A stretch of 64,000 bases of DNA, from contig CM040441.1 in assembly GCA_022749755.1 (NCBI GenBank), forward strand, positions 2,360,741 through 2,424,740, written 5' to 3'. Each line of letters opens with the position of its first letter. Position 1 is the stretch's first letter. Made by a program: the position numbers and the translations under genes. Origin of the DNA: Azadirachta indica. Its lineage: Eukaryota > Streptophyta > Magnoliopsida > Sapindales > Meliaceae. Below are positions 48,697 to 59,739 of the stretch, piece by piece. Below the pieces are notes generated by a model. It was not told where the DNA came from. It did no database searches and saw nothing but the letters and a program-made list of their open reading frames with translations.

Positions 48697-49114
48697 CACA
48701 GAAGAACCCTAAATCCCTTCTTTTATAGCCTCTACTATAGTACTGACTGCTACTGCTATTGTAATAAAAAAGCTATCAGAACTTCAGAGATAGGTTCGAA
48801 AAGTTCAGCGTCACTTGCTCTCTTTCTCGCATTCAACGTTCTTTTCTTTGCCCTAGTCAGTGCATCCAAAGAAGCCTGCCCAAGGGATGCCCTTAAACTA
48901 GGTGTATGTGCCGATTTGCTTAGTGGTTTGTTGAATATCACCATTGGCACAGCTCTCAAAACTCCCTGCTGCACTCTTATTGGAGGCTGCAGTTTGCCTT
49001 TGCACTGCCATTAAAGCAAATATTTTGGCCATTAAACTTAATATCCCACTTTCGCTCAACCTTCTTTTGAACATTTGTGAAAAAGAGGTACCCAGTGGTT
49101 TTCAGTGTGCCTAA
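48697..49114 (+). pseudogene. Hybrid proline-rich protein (8-Cys, DC2.15-like), start lost and frameshifted
   Basis: The family start would be at 48790, where the sequence is ATA GGT TCG instead of ATG GGT TCG. It is followed by SKSSASLALFLAFNVLFFAL, a typical signal peptide. The 8-Cys domain (Hydrophob_seed/LTP-like) begins at ACPRDALKLGVCADLLSGLL and runs to PCCTLI at 48981. A deletion of about 17 bp removes the usual QGLVDLE segment and shifts the frame. From 48983 the second half continues in the other frame as [17 protein letters not shown] and ends [17 protein letters not shown] with TAA at 49112. All eight cysteines survive across the two frames. The proline-rich linker is nearly absent. 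An upstream in-frame ATG at 48682 lies before the expected transcript start. Living members are cell-wall or plasma-membrane-associated. Confidence 0.85.
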
Positions 49115-49264
49115 TGATCATGTCTCCTTTTGTGTCCGTCGCTTTTACATGTTGTAAGACTATGAGTTATGCTATTAAGTGTGTGATGTAAATGGCAATT
49201 GCTTGTTTAATAATTTCCCTTGTTTTCATGGTTGTATGATTAGGAGCCCAGCCACCTGACAGTG

Positions 49265-49270
49265 AATAAA
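49265..49270 (+). terminator. Poly(A) signal AATAAA
   Basis: AATAAA about 150 bases after the family stop codon of the hybrid proline-rich protein pseudogene; the old 3' UTR seems preserved. Confidence 0.45.
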
Positions 49271-49581
49271 AGTTTGATTTGTTTACCTTAAGTGTGGTTG
49301 TATACTCGTATTATCTCTTCTTCTGAGAATTGAAGATGCATAACAATTGATAATATAGATTTTTCATACCTAATTTCCTCTCATTGAAGCTTATATTTAT
49401 AGGCTCTCATGGTTGTCATTGCGCAACTATCCACTAGGTGCTACCATGTGGAGGATTTCTATGATCCCTTAAATCGTTAAGTATCTTGCTTCGGTCACAA
49501 GATGTTCTAGCCTCTATCCTTTATTCTCGGTTCAACACGGGAGGGTTCTGGATTCTAAGAATTAACAGTCCATTTTGAAAT

Positions 49582-50300
49582 GGGGTAAAGGCCTTTCTAA
49601 TCCCAAAAGTTTAGTCTAATAGCTTGTTAGTGGTAAGAGTTTCAAAAATATCTCTAAAGGTCACAATTTATTAAAGCATTAACAATTATAGCGTGTATAA
49701 TAATAATTGCTTCAGAAAAATAATTAATAAATCTCTAAGATTTAGTAAAATGTAATATGTTTATCTAAAATACATTAATTGTTATCAAAATAAAATAATT
49801 GTATTGTAATTATTTTTGTAAGAATACACATTCATAATTATTAGAAATTAAATAAAAATAAAGCATAATAAATATTAATTTATTAAAAAAAATATAGATT
49901 TATAAATTTGTTCATTTATTTTACAACTTATTTATAATAAATATTTAAAACTTGGCATATCAACTACACAACTATTAACTAAAATATTTTGTAATTTAAA
50001 TGAAATATATGTACATATAGTTAAAATATAAATGAAATAGTAAAACAATGAAAAATGAATAAATTTATAATATATTAATAAATATTTATAGCATCAATAT
50101 TTTATAAAATAACATTATTATTTTATAGCATATTACTATATTGTACATAAATATATTACATTTTATCAAATTTTAGAGATGTACTAATCATTTTTCTTTA
50201 ACAACTATTAGTATATAGGGATGTAGTTATCTTTTTGTAATAAATTGAGATTTTTAGAGAGTATTAAATCAAATCTTTAGGATTAAAAAGGCCTTTACCC
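49582..50300. mobile_element. Mutator-type MITE, 719 bp, 9-bp target duplication
   Basis: The terminal inverted repeats start GGGGTAAAGGCCTTTCTAAT on the left and, reverse-complemented, GGGTAAAGGCCTTTTTAATC on the right. They continue imperfectly for about 90 bp, and the AT-rich inner arms also fold back. Perfect direct repeats of TTTTGAAAT flank it (49573-49581 and 50301-50309). A 9-bp duplication with long inverted repeats fits a non-autonomous Mutator-like element. The duplicated flanking block at about 58960-59160 lacks it. Confidence 0.85.
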
Positions 50301-50481
50301 TTTTGAAATAAAGAATTCTTACTAGGCCTTTGATGCTTTTTTTATAAACAGTAAATATTTTTGGACCTCTAAAAAATTTACCACAGACATTTTAAATTGA
50401 CAATTTGATAGGTCGAGTTGAGTAGCCTATATCACAGATCAACATCAAATGGTTATGGCTAATCAGATACGTCAAATGGTG

Positions 50482-51070
50482 AGTGGATATTTATATGTTT
50501 TTCTTTATATTACTTTCAGCAAAATCAATCTTTTTTACAATATAATAATATGTTTTTTTCTTTAAAAAAGGCTACTAGAAATAAAATTATTTGAAATTAA
50601 GAATTATTATTTCAAGCGTACATTATAATTCAATATTTATAAAGTACTAGTTTATATATTTGGTATGAGATGCTAATATAAGAAGGTATAAAGTTATTAT
50701 TAGTATTAGTTCTTTATAAATAAAAGAATGGTACTTACCAGCAAGATTTCCATATGAATGGTACTGCCCAAGCTGTCAAGCATGCCTTAGACTACCCAAA
50801 ATCAATATATTTATCTGTAAATATATATTTATATGTTTTTATTTATCTTACTTTTAGCAAATTCAATCTTATTTACAGTAGAATAATATGTTTTTTAAAA
50901 AAAAAAGCTACTAGAAATAAAATTATTTAAAATTAAGAATTATTATTTCAAGCGTATATGATAGTTCAACAATTATAAAGTATATGCTTTATATATTTGG
51001 CAGGAGATGCTAATATAAGAAGGTATAAATTTATTATTAGTATTAGTATTTTATAAATAAAAGAATGTTA
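50482..51070. repeat. Tandem duplication, period ~336 bp
   Basis: Copy 1 (50482-50745) and copy 2 (50818-51070) share GCTACTAGAAATAAAATTAT at 50571 and 50907, ATTATTATTTCAAGCGTA, and GAGATGCTAATATAAGAAGG. A third, dispersed copy is at 59160-59410. The spacer CCATATGAATGGTACTGCCC is itself copied at 51418, where a Tourist MITE has entered. Confidence 0.75.
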
Positions 51071-51433
51071 ACAATTCTTTATGAAATGGGCATTTGATAA
51101 TGTAAAGCTACAATTTTCTATTTTTACAATTTTAATCATTAAAGTAGAGGCATCAAATAGAAAGCTAATATTGTTTATTTGATATATTGAATAGAACTAT
51201 AGTAAATCAAGATCTAATTAAGAAAATATCATTGATCTTAATTTACATAAGTTTTTAATAAACTTGATTGATCTTAATCTAAAGCAAGTAATGAACTTGC
51301 GTTCATATATTATGTCTCTTGAGTTGTCATGGAGTAAGGTCTAATAATGTAATCAATATCTTGATGACTTAGAGTTTTAATTCATAGATTGTAAGAACAT
51401 GTGCCTGCAAGATATCTATATGAATGATACTTA

Positions 51434-51876
51434 GTGCTCCTTTGGTTTGACTTTTTCATTTGATAAAAGGACTTTTTTAATGATAAAAACTCTTTTCAAA
51501 TTTTTTAATGTTGTTTGGTTGACAATGAAAAAGAGTTTTTGAGAATTGAAAAGGAGTTTTTGAAAATTAAAAACTATTTTCCTTCTATTGGAAGAAACCC
51601 AAAATTTGAGCTTTTGGTGGTAGAGGTTCCCTAACTTTTTTAAAAGGTAAAATTATTTAAAATACCCTTATTTTATTTTAAAAATTCTACGTTATTTCTT
51701 TAAAATAAAATATTAAAAATTTATCTATTAAAGTAATTACTCAAATTTTTTTCAAAAGTCATTTGTAATAACCAAATAATTAATAAACTTTTGTTAAAAA
51801 TTCTACTCATAAAAGTTTTATGGGTAAAAAATCTATTTTAAAAAGTTATATTTGAAAAATTATATCAAACGGATCC
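51434..51876. mobile_element. Tourist-like (PIF/Harbinger) MITE, 443 bp, TTA target duplication
   Basis: The left end is GTGCTCCTTTGGTTTGA; the right end, reverse-complemented, is GGATCCGTTTGATATAA. It is flanked by TTA at 51431-51433 and 51877-51879. Subterminal parts also fold back (AAAAGTTTTTGAGAATTG-like and complementary stretches). The related spacer near 50750-50770 lacks it. The 3-bp TTA duplication and the G..TTTG ends are the usual signs of this superfamily. Confidence 0.7.
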
Positions 51877-51879
51877 TTA

Positions 51880-53460
51880 ACAAGCTTTCAAGCGTACCTC
51901 AGACCACCCAAAATCAACATATTTATCTGTAAATTTGTTTACAAAAATATCAATATAAATGGTCATTAAAATATCAATGATTTGGGACAAATAATTAAGT
52001 AATTAAAGATAATATTATTTCATGAATACTTTGTATGACATGATTCATTAGATAGCTTCAATCAATAACCACGCGTAAACATTAGTAAATTATTTGACGA
52101 TTTGATGTTGTATGACAAATAATAATGTATTAAGTTCAATGGTAGAAATCTATACACGTTGTAGGACTTAAATAAAATGAGTAAAATCTCCTTGGTTGGC
52201 TTATAAGTTGTTCTAAACACAATTGACAAAGCAATAGTATGCGTATAATGATATGGTTACACAAATAACTTGTACAATTTTGTAAGTAGTACCAAGAGAC
52301 ATTAGTCGTAATATAATTTTTTTGATACTATTATATGTGTTAAATAATGATATTTAGAATGAATGAAATTCATTTATTGAATTGACAATGATACAGGAAA
52401 TTTATAGAGATTGCAAAAATTATACCAAATGCGTTAGTTTCATTTACATAAAAGTTTAACATACATTTAAGGTTTGGAACATAGAGTTAACTGAGAATAA
52501 AAACATCGATGAAAAGTTTGGGTGACGTGGTTTAATAATTTGGTCAATAAAAGTTATAGTGAGATTATTATAAGTTCAGCAATGTTTCTTCCTATATTGT
52601 GAAATGCCAAAATAAAAAATGAAAGTACAAAGTTCTCGGTTAACATACATAAGACAATTATAAGTTTACTTTGAGAGTATCGTGAGAAGCTATAATACTT
52701 GGCAAATTAAGGTTCATGCTTATAAGAAATCTCGCTTATGATCTTATATATGAAAGATCAAGTATACCAGTATATGTTATTTATGGAGATATACAGTTTG
52801 CTAATTTAATGGTATATTGAATCTTGATGGGAGAATTAAATCTAAAAAAAGTATAGAGTGATTTATAAGTGTAGATTTTATATGTAGGTAGTATATGTTG
52901 CTCAATATTTTCATAAATGAGTTTTGACGTTAGCTGGGAAATGACAGATGAATATCAAATAACTAACTTGGTTTACATCAAAAAGGATAAAGTTAGTTGA
53001 GGGCCTTGATTTTAGCATTTATGAGGATATACGGACACGTATGTTATAGTTATTGTAAATGATTTTTAATCTATTTTTAAATATTTCATAATTATTTTTA
53101 TTATTCAAGTTTTTGCTGATCAATATTGCAATTCATATATATGGATAAAGTCACGTGATGATATTTTATATCATCTTACTTGGGATATAGATTTAGTGAT
53201 ATTTTATGTCAATTTGACAATTGGTTGATCATACTTGGATATGGTCATCTTATAACTAAGAGAACTAAAGAGAAAAGCTAACTTATAATTGTCTATTGTT
53301 GAAGATTCTTATACTATTACGATGGCAACAAATGCTAAGTATAAGCTGAATTATAAGGGCATAAAAGGTAATTCCAAACTAAAAGCGTAGGCATGAATCT
53401 CATGATATTATGGAGACCATTCAAACAATCTTGTTTAAGGCATCTAATTATATCTAGAGA
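51880..53460. other. Stretch with no supported gene
   Basis: No intact frame. Some peptide-like stretches near 52900-53460 suggest a heavily decayed retroelement leading into the gypsy end at 53466, but no domain motif can be named. Confidence 0.35.
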
Positions 53461-53465
53461 TTTTA

Positions 53466-53514
53466 TTAATTTCAAGGATGAAATTTTTATAAGGGGAAAG
53501 GATTGAAATACCCC
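53466..53514 (+). mobile_element. Ty3/gypsy internal 3' end and LTR start remnant
   Basis: TTTCAAGGATGAAATTTTTA then AGGGGAAAGGATTGAAATAC encodes FKDEIFIRG-like residues. It parallels the 'F..DEIF..RG / TGTAATACCCC' boundary at the 3' end of plant Ty3/gypsy elements. The sequence after the neighbouring CACTA MITE may continue the LTR. Confidence 0.4.
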
Positions 53515-53518
53515 ATTT

Positions 53519-54101
53519 CACTACTAGAAAATAATTAAAAGAGCACAATAAATAGAAGACGGTTTTTATTTTTTAAGACGGTTTATTCAAAAACTATTTT
53601 TAATTCTAAAAAATAAGAACGGTTTTTGTAAACTGTTTTCTAAAATATATGTTTCAAAACTGTTTTAATGAAACCGACTTTAATTTTAAAAAATAAAAAC
53701 GGCTTTTCTAAATCGTCTTCTAAAATATATGTTTAAAGAACAGTTTTAATAAAATCGACTTTAATTCTAAAAAATAAAAACGATTTTAAAAAATAGCATG
53801 CATGGCAGTATTCTGCATGGCCGCGTTGCGCTTATTGTCTTGCGTTTTTTACAATTAAAGTAGATTTTATTAAAACTGTTCTCTAAACATATATTTTAGA
53901 AGACGGTTTAGAAAAACCGTTTTTATTTTTTAAAATTAAAGTTGATTTTATTAAAACAGTTTTTGAAACATATATTTTAGAAAACGGTTTATAAAAACCG
54001 TTCTTATTTTTTAAAATTAAAGATAGTTTTTGAATAAACTGTCTTAAAAAATGAAAATCGTCTTCTATTTAGTATGCTCTTTTAATTATTTTCTAGTAGT
54101 G
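53519..54101. mobile_element. CACTA-type foldback MITE, 583 bp
   Basis: Both ends are CACTACTAGAAAATAATTAA (left, 53519 onward) and its exact complement (ending 54101). The match is perfect for 27 bp and then imperfect through nearly the whole element. The two arms of about 260 bp carry alternating blocks based on ACGGTTTTTATTTTT and AAAATATATGTTT. The loop (about 53797-53850) is GC-richer and contains GCATGCATGGC and CTGCATGGCCGC. There is no coding capacity. Flanking trinucleotides are TTT and TTG, so the expected 3-bp duplication has one mismatch. It shares the terminus type with the large CACTA element ending at 28132. Confidence 0.85.
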
Positions 54102-54239
54102 TTGGCAGATTTTTTGACATGTTAGTAACTGATTTTGCACTATTTTACCAACGATATCTCTTCTCTAGCTACCTCAACTACCATTAAATATATATGTGTG
54201 CGTGTTTGTGTGTGTGTGTTATCAAAGTTAAAAATATTT

Positions 54240-55430
54240 CTATTAGGGGTCCATTGGTGTAAATTGAAGAAAGCAAATCAAGCTCCAGCAAAAGTTCTTT
54301 AAAAGAAATGGTAGTTTATTATTACAACAAGAGTTATTTTTTACAAGAATTGGAGGTTTATTATTGCAACAAGAGATGTCTTTTAATAAGGCAATGTTGA
54401 TAAGATAAAATTGTTTTCTCAAATTAAGGAATTGGTGAAAAGGTTACCGACAAGTACCACCCTAATAGAATCTTTGGTTAAGGCACTGTGCATAAAGGAA
54501 CATTGGTGGATCGAAGAATTTTGACTGTTAAAAAATTAAAAATAGTTGATGAGAATAAAATTGAGGAATGATCACTGACGATGTGGTAATTCTATCTTAC
54601 GTTAACCACAAAAATATGGTTAAGCTATTATAATATTGTTTAGAGATAAAAATTTCTATTCGTGTCTATGAATTCATTTCCAATAGAATTCTCTTTTAGT
54701 ACATACACGACCAAACTGGTGAGTTTTTAGTCACATGAAAAATGACATTATTGTTAAAATTTTAGGTACTTTAGTATTTACATTTAGTGGTTTCAATATC
54801 AATTGGTCATCGAGACATCAAGTCTGCGAAAATGCTATTGAATCATAAGTATCAAGTAAAGCTTCAAATTTTAGAATGTCAAGATCTTGGATAGTAGATC
54901 ATATACATTTGACGACTCAAGTTCAAGGAAAATTTGGATATATAGATCTAAAGTATTTTTGGTCAAATCAATTTATGAAGAAAAGTGATGTTATAGTTTT
55001 AGAGGAGTTCTTATTGAACTTTTAACAAGACAAAAACTAATTTGTTCAACCAAAGGAAAAGAAGATAAAAGTTTAGGTACATATTTTTTCTACATGCAAC
55101 AAAAGAGAACCATCTATGTAAGGTACTTGATTTTGGAGTTTTGAAAGAAGGTAAGAAGAGAATATAATAGTTAGAAGACTTGCACAAAGATGTATGCTTG
55201 AATCCTAAAGGGAAGAAAGAGACCTAAAATGAGAGAAATAGCAACTGAATTAACGATGAATACAGGAGGTTCTAGTTTGCCGCTAATTAAACTTTGAAGA
55301 GATCACTGACTTCGAACATGATGACATAATAGGACATAACTTCGAAACTGGTTCTTCTTCTACTTTATTTCAAACAACTGTGATGAGAGTGAAGCATTGC
55401 CTTTTACGTGTATGTCTGATTTAGATGCTG
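54240..55430 (+). pseudogene. Wall-associated kinase-like pseudogene
   Basis: Pieces in plus-strand order: TLIESLVKAL; NHKNMVKLL; IHDQTGEFL; YLHLVVSISIGHRDIKSAKM; LLNHKYQVKLQILECQDLG; VQGKFGYIDLKYFWSNQFMK; KSDVIVLEEFLLNF; LAQRCMLES; FEHDDIIGHNFETGSSST. They cover the kinase domain of the WAK family from near the ATP-binding lobe to the C-terminal tail. The catalytic loop HRDIKS is kept, but the DFG region and several helices are broken by stops and shifts. Only intracellular sequence is present. WAKs link pectin sensing to the cytoplasm; this copy is dead. Confidence 0.8.
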
Positions 55431-55439
55431 CTTTTTTTT

Positions 55440-57418
55440 TTCCCTTTTCCTTTCATTAATTTCAGTTCTAATGCTTATGTATAATTATGTAATAACATCT
55501 TTATTTTGTGTGACTTTATAAAGAAGTTATATTTATAGAAAGTCATTTGTATAAAAGTTTATGTTCGATAGGTGGCAATTCGAAATTAGTATTATTTGAA
55601 ATCTAATTAATTTCGTTGAACTTCAATTACTACTAGAATTAAAAGCACTAAATCTGTTATCAGAGAGAGTTTACGATTCTTGGTTAAGAAATCCTTCAAT
55701 TATGAATGGTATTTTGGTAGAACTAAAGTTGATATCAAATATATAATATAAGTTATATCCTGGTTAGCAAAAGATGTCGTTGCGTTGTGATCATGGTTTA
55801 ATTCCGTTGGAGGAGACCACGTCGATGACTTTTTGTTTTTCTAGTATTGAGTCTATAAATTATATAAAATATATATATTTATATAAATGTAATTATGAGT
55901 TTAAATAACCCATTTGACTTTTCAAATTATGAGTTTTTAATTATTTGTATATATATATATATATATTTGATTGCAATAGGTGAGTCATAACTAAGGTATA
56001 TAATAAAAAGAAATTAAAAAGGAGACAGATAGAAGTTGATTTGTAAATTGAAATAAATTACAATAAATATTTGTGTATTTAATAATAAAAGAAAAATTAT
56101 ATTTGTCTACCTATCCATTTACACAATTCTTAAATGCTGATAAAAGTCATACTGTAGTAACCTCACCTGTCAATTTATAATAATTACTTTTGCCGAAAGT
56201 AAAACATAATCATAAAATGGTGTGATAAAATTGAAAGGTGAGGTTGGTTTGTACTTAATTAGTTAAAGCATCTTGTTCATTTTATTTATTATGATTTTGA
56301 TAAATTAAAGTTTTAGCCGTACGTCAAATTTATTTGGTTAGCCGAATAATATATATTATTTCTACTGTATATTAATAAGAACAAAATTATATTTTCTTCA
56401 ATAACTTTTTTTTAAACAATTATCCAAGAACTCAATCTAATTTCTCCAACTTTCTTTCTTTTACAATTTGTTTTATATAAGTTCTTTTCTCACTTGCAAT
56501 TGTTACTATTTTTTATTTCACTGCTGATACAATGTAGTTTTCAATTTAAATTTATTTTACAATTTTACTAACATTCTATTTAGAAAAATTCATTTTTATA
56601 ATGAATAATGATTCAATGCAAAATCTAAAATTTGATAATTATTTTGATAATACTACATTTGATAATCAACTTGCTTCTTTTTATATTCCCTTCCCTCGCT
56701 GTTTACAATCTTAAACACAAAACAGTACTAGTGCTCTGGGATGGAGAAAAGTAGAATTTTGAAGTATTTTAGTATTGAAGATTGTAAAATATCAAAGAAA
56801 AAGTTGAACAAAACTTTGTTTGTGTTTTTTGTAAAACACACTTATCTTGCACTACAAAGAGAGTCTTAAAAGGCAAGCAGAAAAATGTATAAAAAGGCAT
56901 GTACCAAAAGAATCCCACCAAACTCAATTGTAGAAATATAATGAAGGTGGAAAAAGGAAGTTATGCAAATATTCTCAAGCTTCCATGCTTCAAGGATTGA
57001 CATTTTATATTTCTTCAGCAAAGTTGCTTTTTACAACTGTAGAATCTCGTCACTTGATCAATTCTATAAAAGGGTGTCTTCAACTATTTATTTGATTATC
57101 AATCATGTATTTATCTTTTAATTTTAATTTCACAAGTTTAATCTAATTAAAGATATTAAGTACTTTAATGATTAGTAGTTTAGTAGGTGTCAACCTAGTT
57201 GGGATTTATTATAGTTATAGTGATGCGAATTTTATCCTATTTTTTCTTTATTAATTTTCGTAGATGTTAACCTTTTCTTACACACACTTCTATTAAAAAG
57301 TTGAAATAAGTTAATAAAAATATATTATTATTTGATTGTTTACATGGTAAACTAGTTCTATAATTAATTTTTTTTAACTTAAACAAATATTAAGAAAGTC
57401 ATAAATGCATGCCACCTC
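55440..57418. other. AT-rich stretch, no supported gene
   Basis: Bases 56603-57060 show a decayed frame starting MNNDSMQNLKFDNYF and later CVFCKTHLSCTTKRVLKGKQ. This could be a BED-type zinc-finger start of a hAT transposase, but the Cys/His spacing is too weak to call. A TA microsatellite is near 55950. Confidence 0.35.
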
Positions 57419-57428
57419 ATTACAATTT

Positions 57429-58138
57429 TACTTCTCCTATTGATCGTGCTACCTAATTATGTGTATATTGTAATTAGGAATTTAGTGAAAAAGTTTCAAT
57501 TATTTCAATATTTTTGTCCCCAAATTTCTTTCATTTTTTGTTTCCTTTTTGTTAGTAATTGCAGATTTCTATCTAGATTTAGATTTATGATGGTTTATTT
57601 TTATCTTAGGTGGAGGTTCTTCCATCTAATAGTGGTTAATTTCCACCAAGATCTAGATCTATGGTGGTTTTGATGTTTTTTTTGTATATTTACGTTATTT
57701 TGGTTGTTGTCTTTTAGATCTGAACGAATGGAGACTGATTTGAAGCAAGTTGAACTTGTAAAGATTCAGATCTTCAATGTTTGACAACATGCAACAACTA
57801 TTACAGAGGATCTGTTGTAGTAAAGGTCAAATAAACTTACTAGAAAAGTGGAGAATGGAAGAAAAGAGCTGTGGGAGGACCCTCCTCCAAGAAGCTCTTA
57901 CTCGAAATCTCTTTTTTCTTGTTCAAAATATTGTTTTTCAATTAAGAACACCAAAACAAACGATGTTATGGTTATTTTCTCCATGATCTTTAGTGTGTAT
58001 TATGGCTCATTTGCTCTTTATGTTGTCGCAAATTTCTATAATTTCTTAACGAAATTGAGTATAAGTCTGTAATTTGGATGTACTGGTTGTTCTTAAATGA
58101 AATGGAAAAGTCTCTTGTGTTTTCAAAAAAAAAAAACA
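57429..58138 (+). mobile_element. Poly(A)-tailed retroposon, 710 bp, 10-bp target duplication
   Basis: ATTACAATTT is repeated exactly at 57419-57428 and 58139-58148. The enclosed segment ends in a run of 12 A (58125-58136). This fits reverse transcription from a poly(A) RNA: a 5'-truncated LINE or a processed transcript. Short frames inside (57777-58072) match no family that I know. There is no tRNA-like promoter, so it is not an ordinary SINE. Confidence 0.65.
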
Positions 58139-58929
58139 ATTACAATTTATGTTTCCACGTAATAAAATTCTACAAAATTTAATATGGCAGCGTAGTATTG
58201 ATGAATTATTTGAATTATGAGTGAAGTGTATGAAAATGACTAAGACCAATTAAGATATAAGTAGGCTTTGCATGGATATGTGGAGGAAAATATTGCTACT
58301 TCAGTGGGTGGTTTGAAGTAAGTATCAAGTCTAAAAATTCTTTGTCAATTAAGGAAGGTAAACCTAAACTACTAAAAATTTTAATCCTAAGGGATAACGT
58401 CAATACTCCCGTAATTTCTTCAAGTTGTAGTAAGAACAACATTGATGTAATAATTGACATATCAGGCAACCTTTTTGATGCATACAAGAAACATAGCAGA
58501 AGTATAATAGTTTAAAACCAGGAGCCTTAAACTAAATAAATTCTCTCTAATAAGTATTAAATTGTTTGTTTTTACAAAAAAAAGTTCGAAAATTAATATT
58601 TTGACTTAAATACCTTTTTAAATAATATATTTATATTTGATAATAATTTTGATTACATTAACATAATAATAAATAAAAAATGAATAATTTTTAATAAATT
58701 ATATTAGACGTATATTATTTTCAGTCATCTATATACAAATATATAATTAATATTGATTAATAAAATAATTTATTTTATCATATAAGTAGTTGAAATAACG
58801 TATTTAATAATTTATATAATTAAGATATAATAACTGGTTATACTTTAATACTAATTAATTCTAAGTTCTAGCAATACACCATTTTCTTAAGCTGGAATTC
58901 ATAGAGTTTTCTAATAACAAATTTAGTGC

Positions 58930-59430
58930 TAGCTGGAGTCTATTTCAAAGTTATAAGATATCCAACGCGGGAGGGTTCTCGGTTCTGAAAATTAAGTCTA
59001 TTTCAAAGTTAGAATTCTTCATAAATAGGAAATATTTTTGGACCTCTAAAACATTTACCATCGGCAATTATCTTAAATTGATAATGGAGATGAGTGGCCT
59101 ATATCACAGATCAACACCTAATGGTTGTGGCTAATTAGACACTTCAAATGCTGATGTAAATTTATATGCTTTTATTTATATTATTTCCTTGTATTATTTT
59201 AGAGTTTTACTTCAGCAAAATCAATCTTGTTTACAATACAATAATATTTTTTAAATAAAAGCTATTAAAAAAATTACTTAAAATAAAGAATTAGTATATC
59301 AAGCATATATTATAGTTCAACATTTATAAAGTATGTGTTTATGTATTTAGCATGAGATGCTAATAAAAAAAGGTATAAATTTATTAGTTCTTTATAAATA
59401 AAAGAATGTTTGTAATATAAAGTTGTAGTT
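58930..59430. repeat. Duplicate of the 49.5-51.1 kb block without the MITE
   Basis: CGCGGGAGGGTTCTCGGTTC (about 58967) matches CACGGGAGGGTTCTGGATTC (about 49539). AAATATTTTTGGACCTCTAA matches 50352. CCTATATCACAGATCAACA (59098) matches 50428. TGAGATGCTAATAAAAAAAGG-like sequence (59352) matches 50668 and 51004. The order is the same, but the Mutator-type MITE is missing. Confidence 0.7.
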
Positions 59431-59739
59431 TTGTGTTTTTAAAATAAATGATTATCTCAATTATTGGAGTAGAGATGGCAAATAGAAAGATAGTGTTTAT
59501 ATGATATATGGAATAGAACTGTAATAAATTAAGATTTAGTTATGGAATTGTTGTCGATTATAATTTACATAAGTTTTAAAAAGCTTTATTGATCTTAATA
59601 TAAAGTGAGTAATGAAATGTCCTATATATTTTGAGTTATATTAGAGTGGAGTAACTATTATTTGACTTGAAAACATAGCAAAATTTTTATAAATCAAAGG
59701 ATTTGAACTCAACGCTTGATATTATTACAAGCAGTATTT

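Noticed and set aside
48756..48974. 72-codon minus-strand frame over the hybrid proline-rich gene
   Set aside because: It is antisense to a clearly recognised gene.
55630..55650. TTACTACTAGAATTAAAAGC as a CACTA-type end
   Set aside because: It resembles CACTACTAGAA but lacks the leading CAC and has no inverted partner nearby.
56603..57060. Possible BED zinc finger of a hAT transposase
   Set aside because: Only one Cys pair fits, the His spacing is absent and stops intervene; too weak to annotate as a feature of its own.
57440..57673. 77-codon plus-strand frame
   Set aside because: It falls inside the retroposon with repetitive T-rich coding and no recognisable domain.
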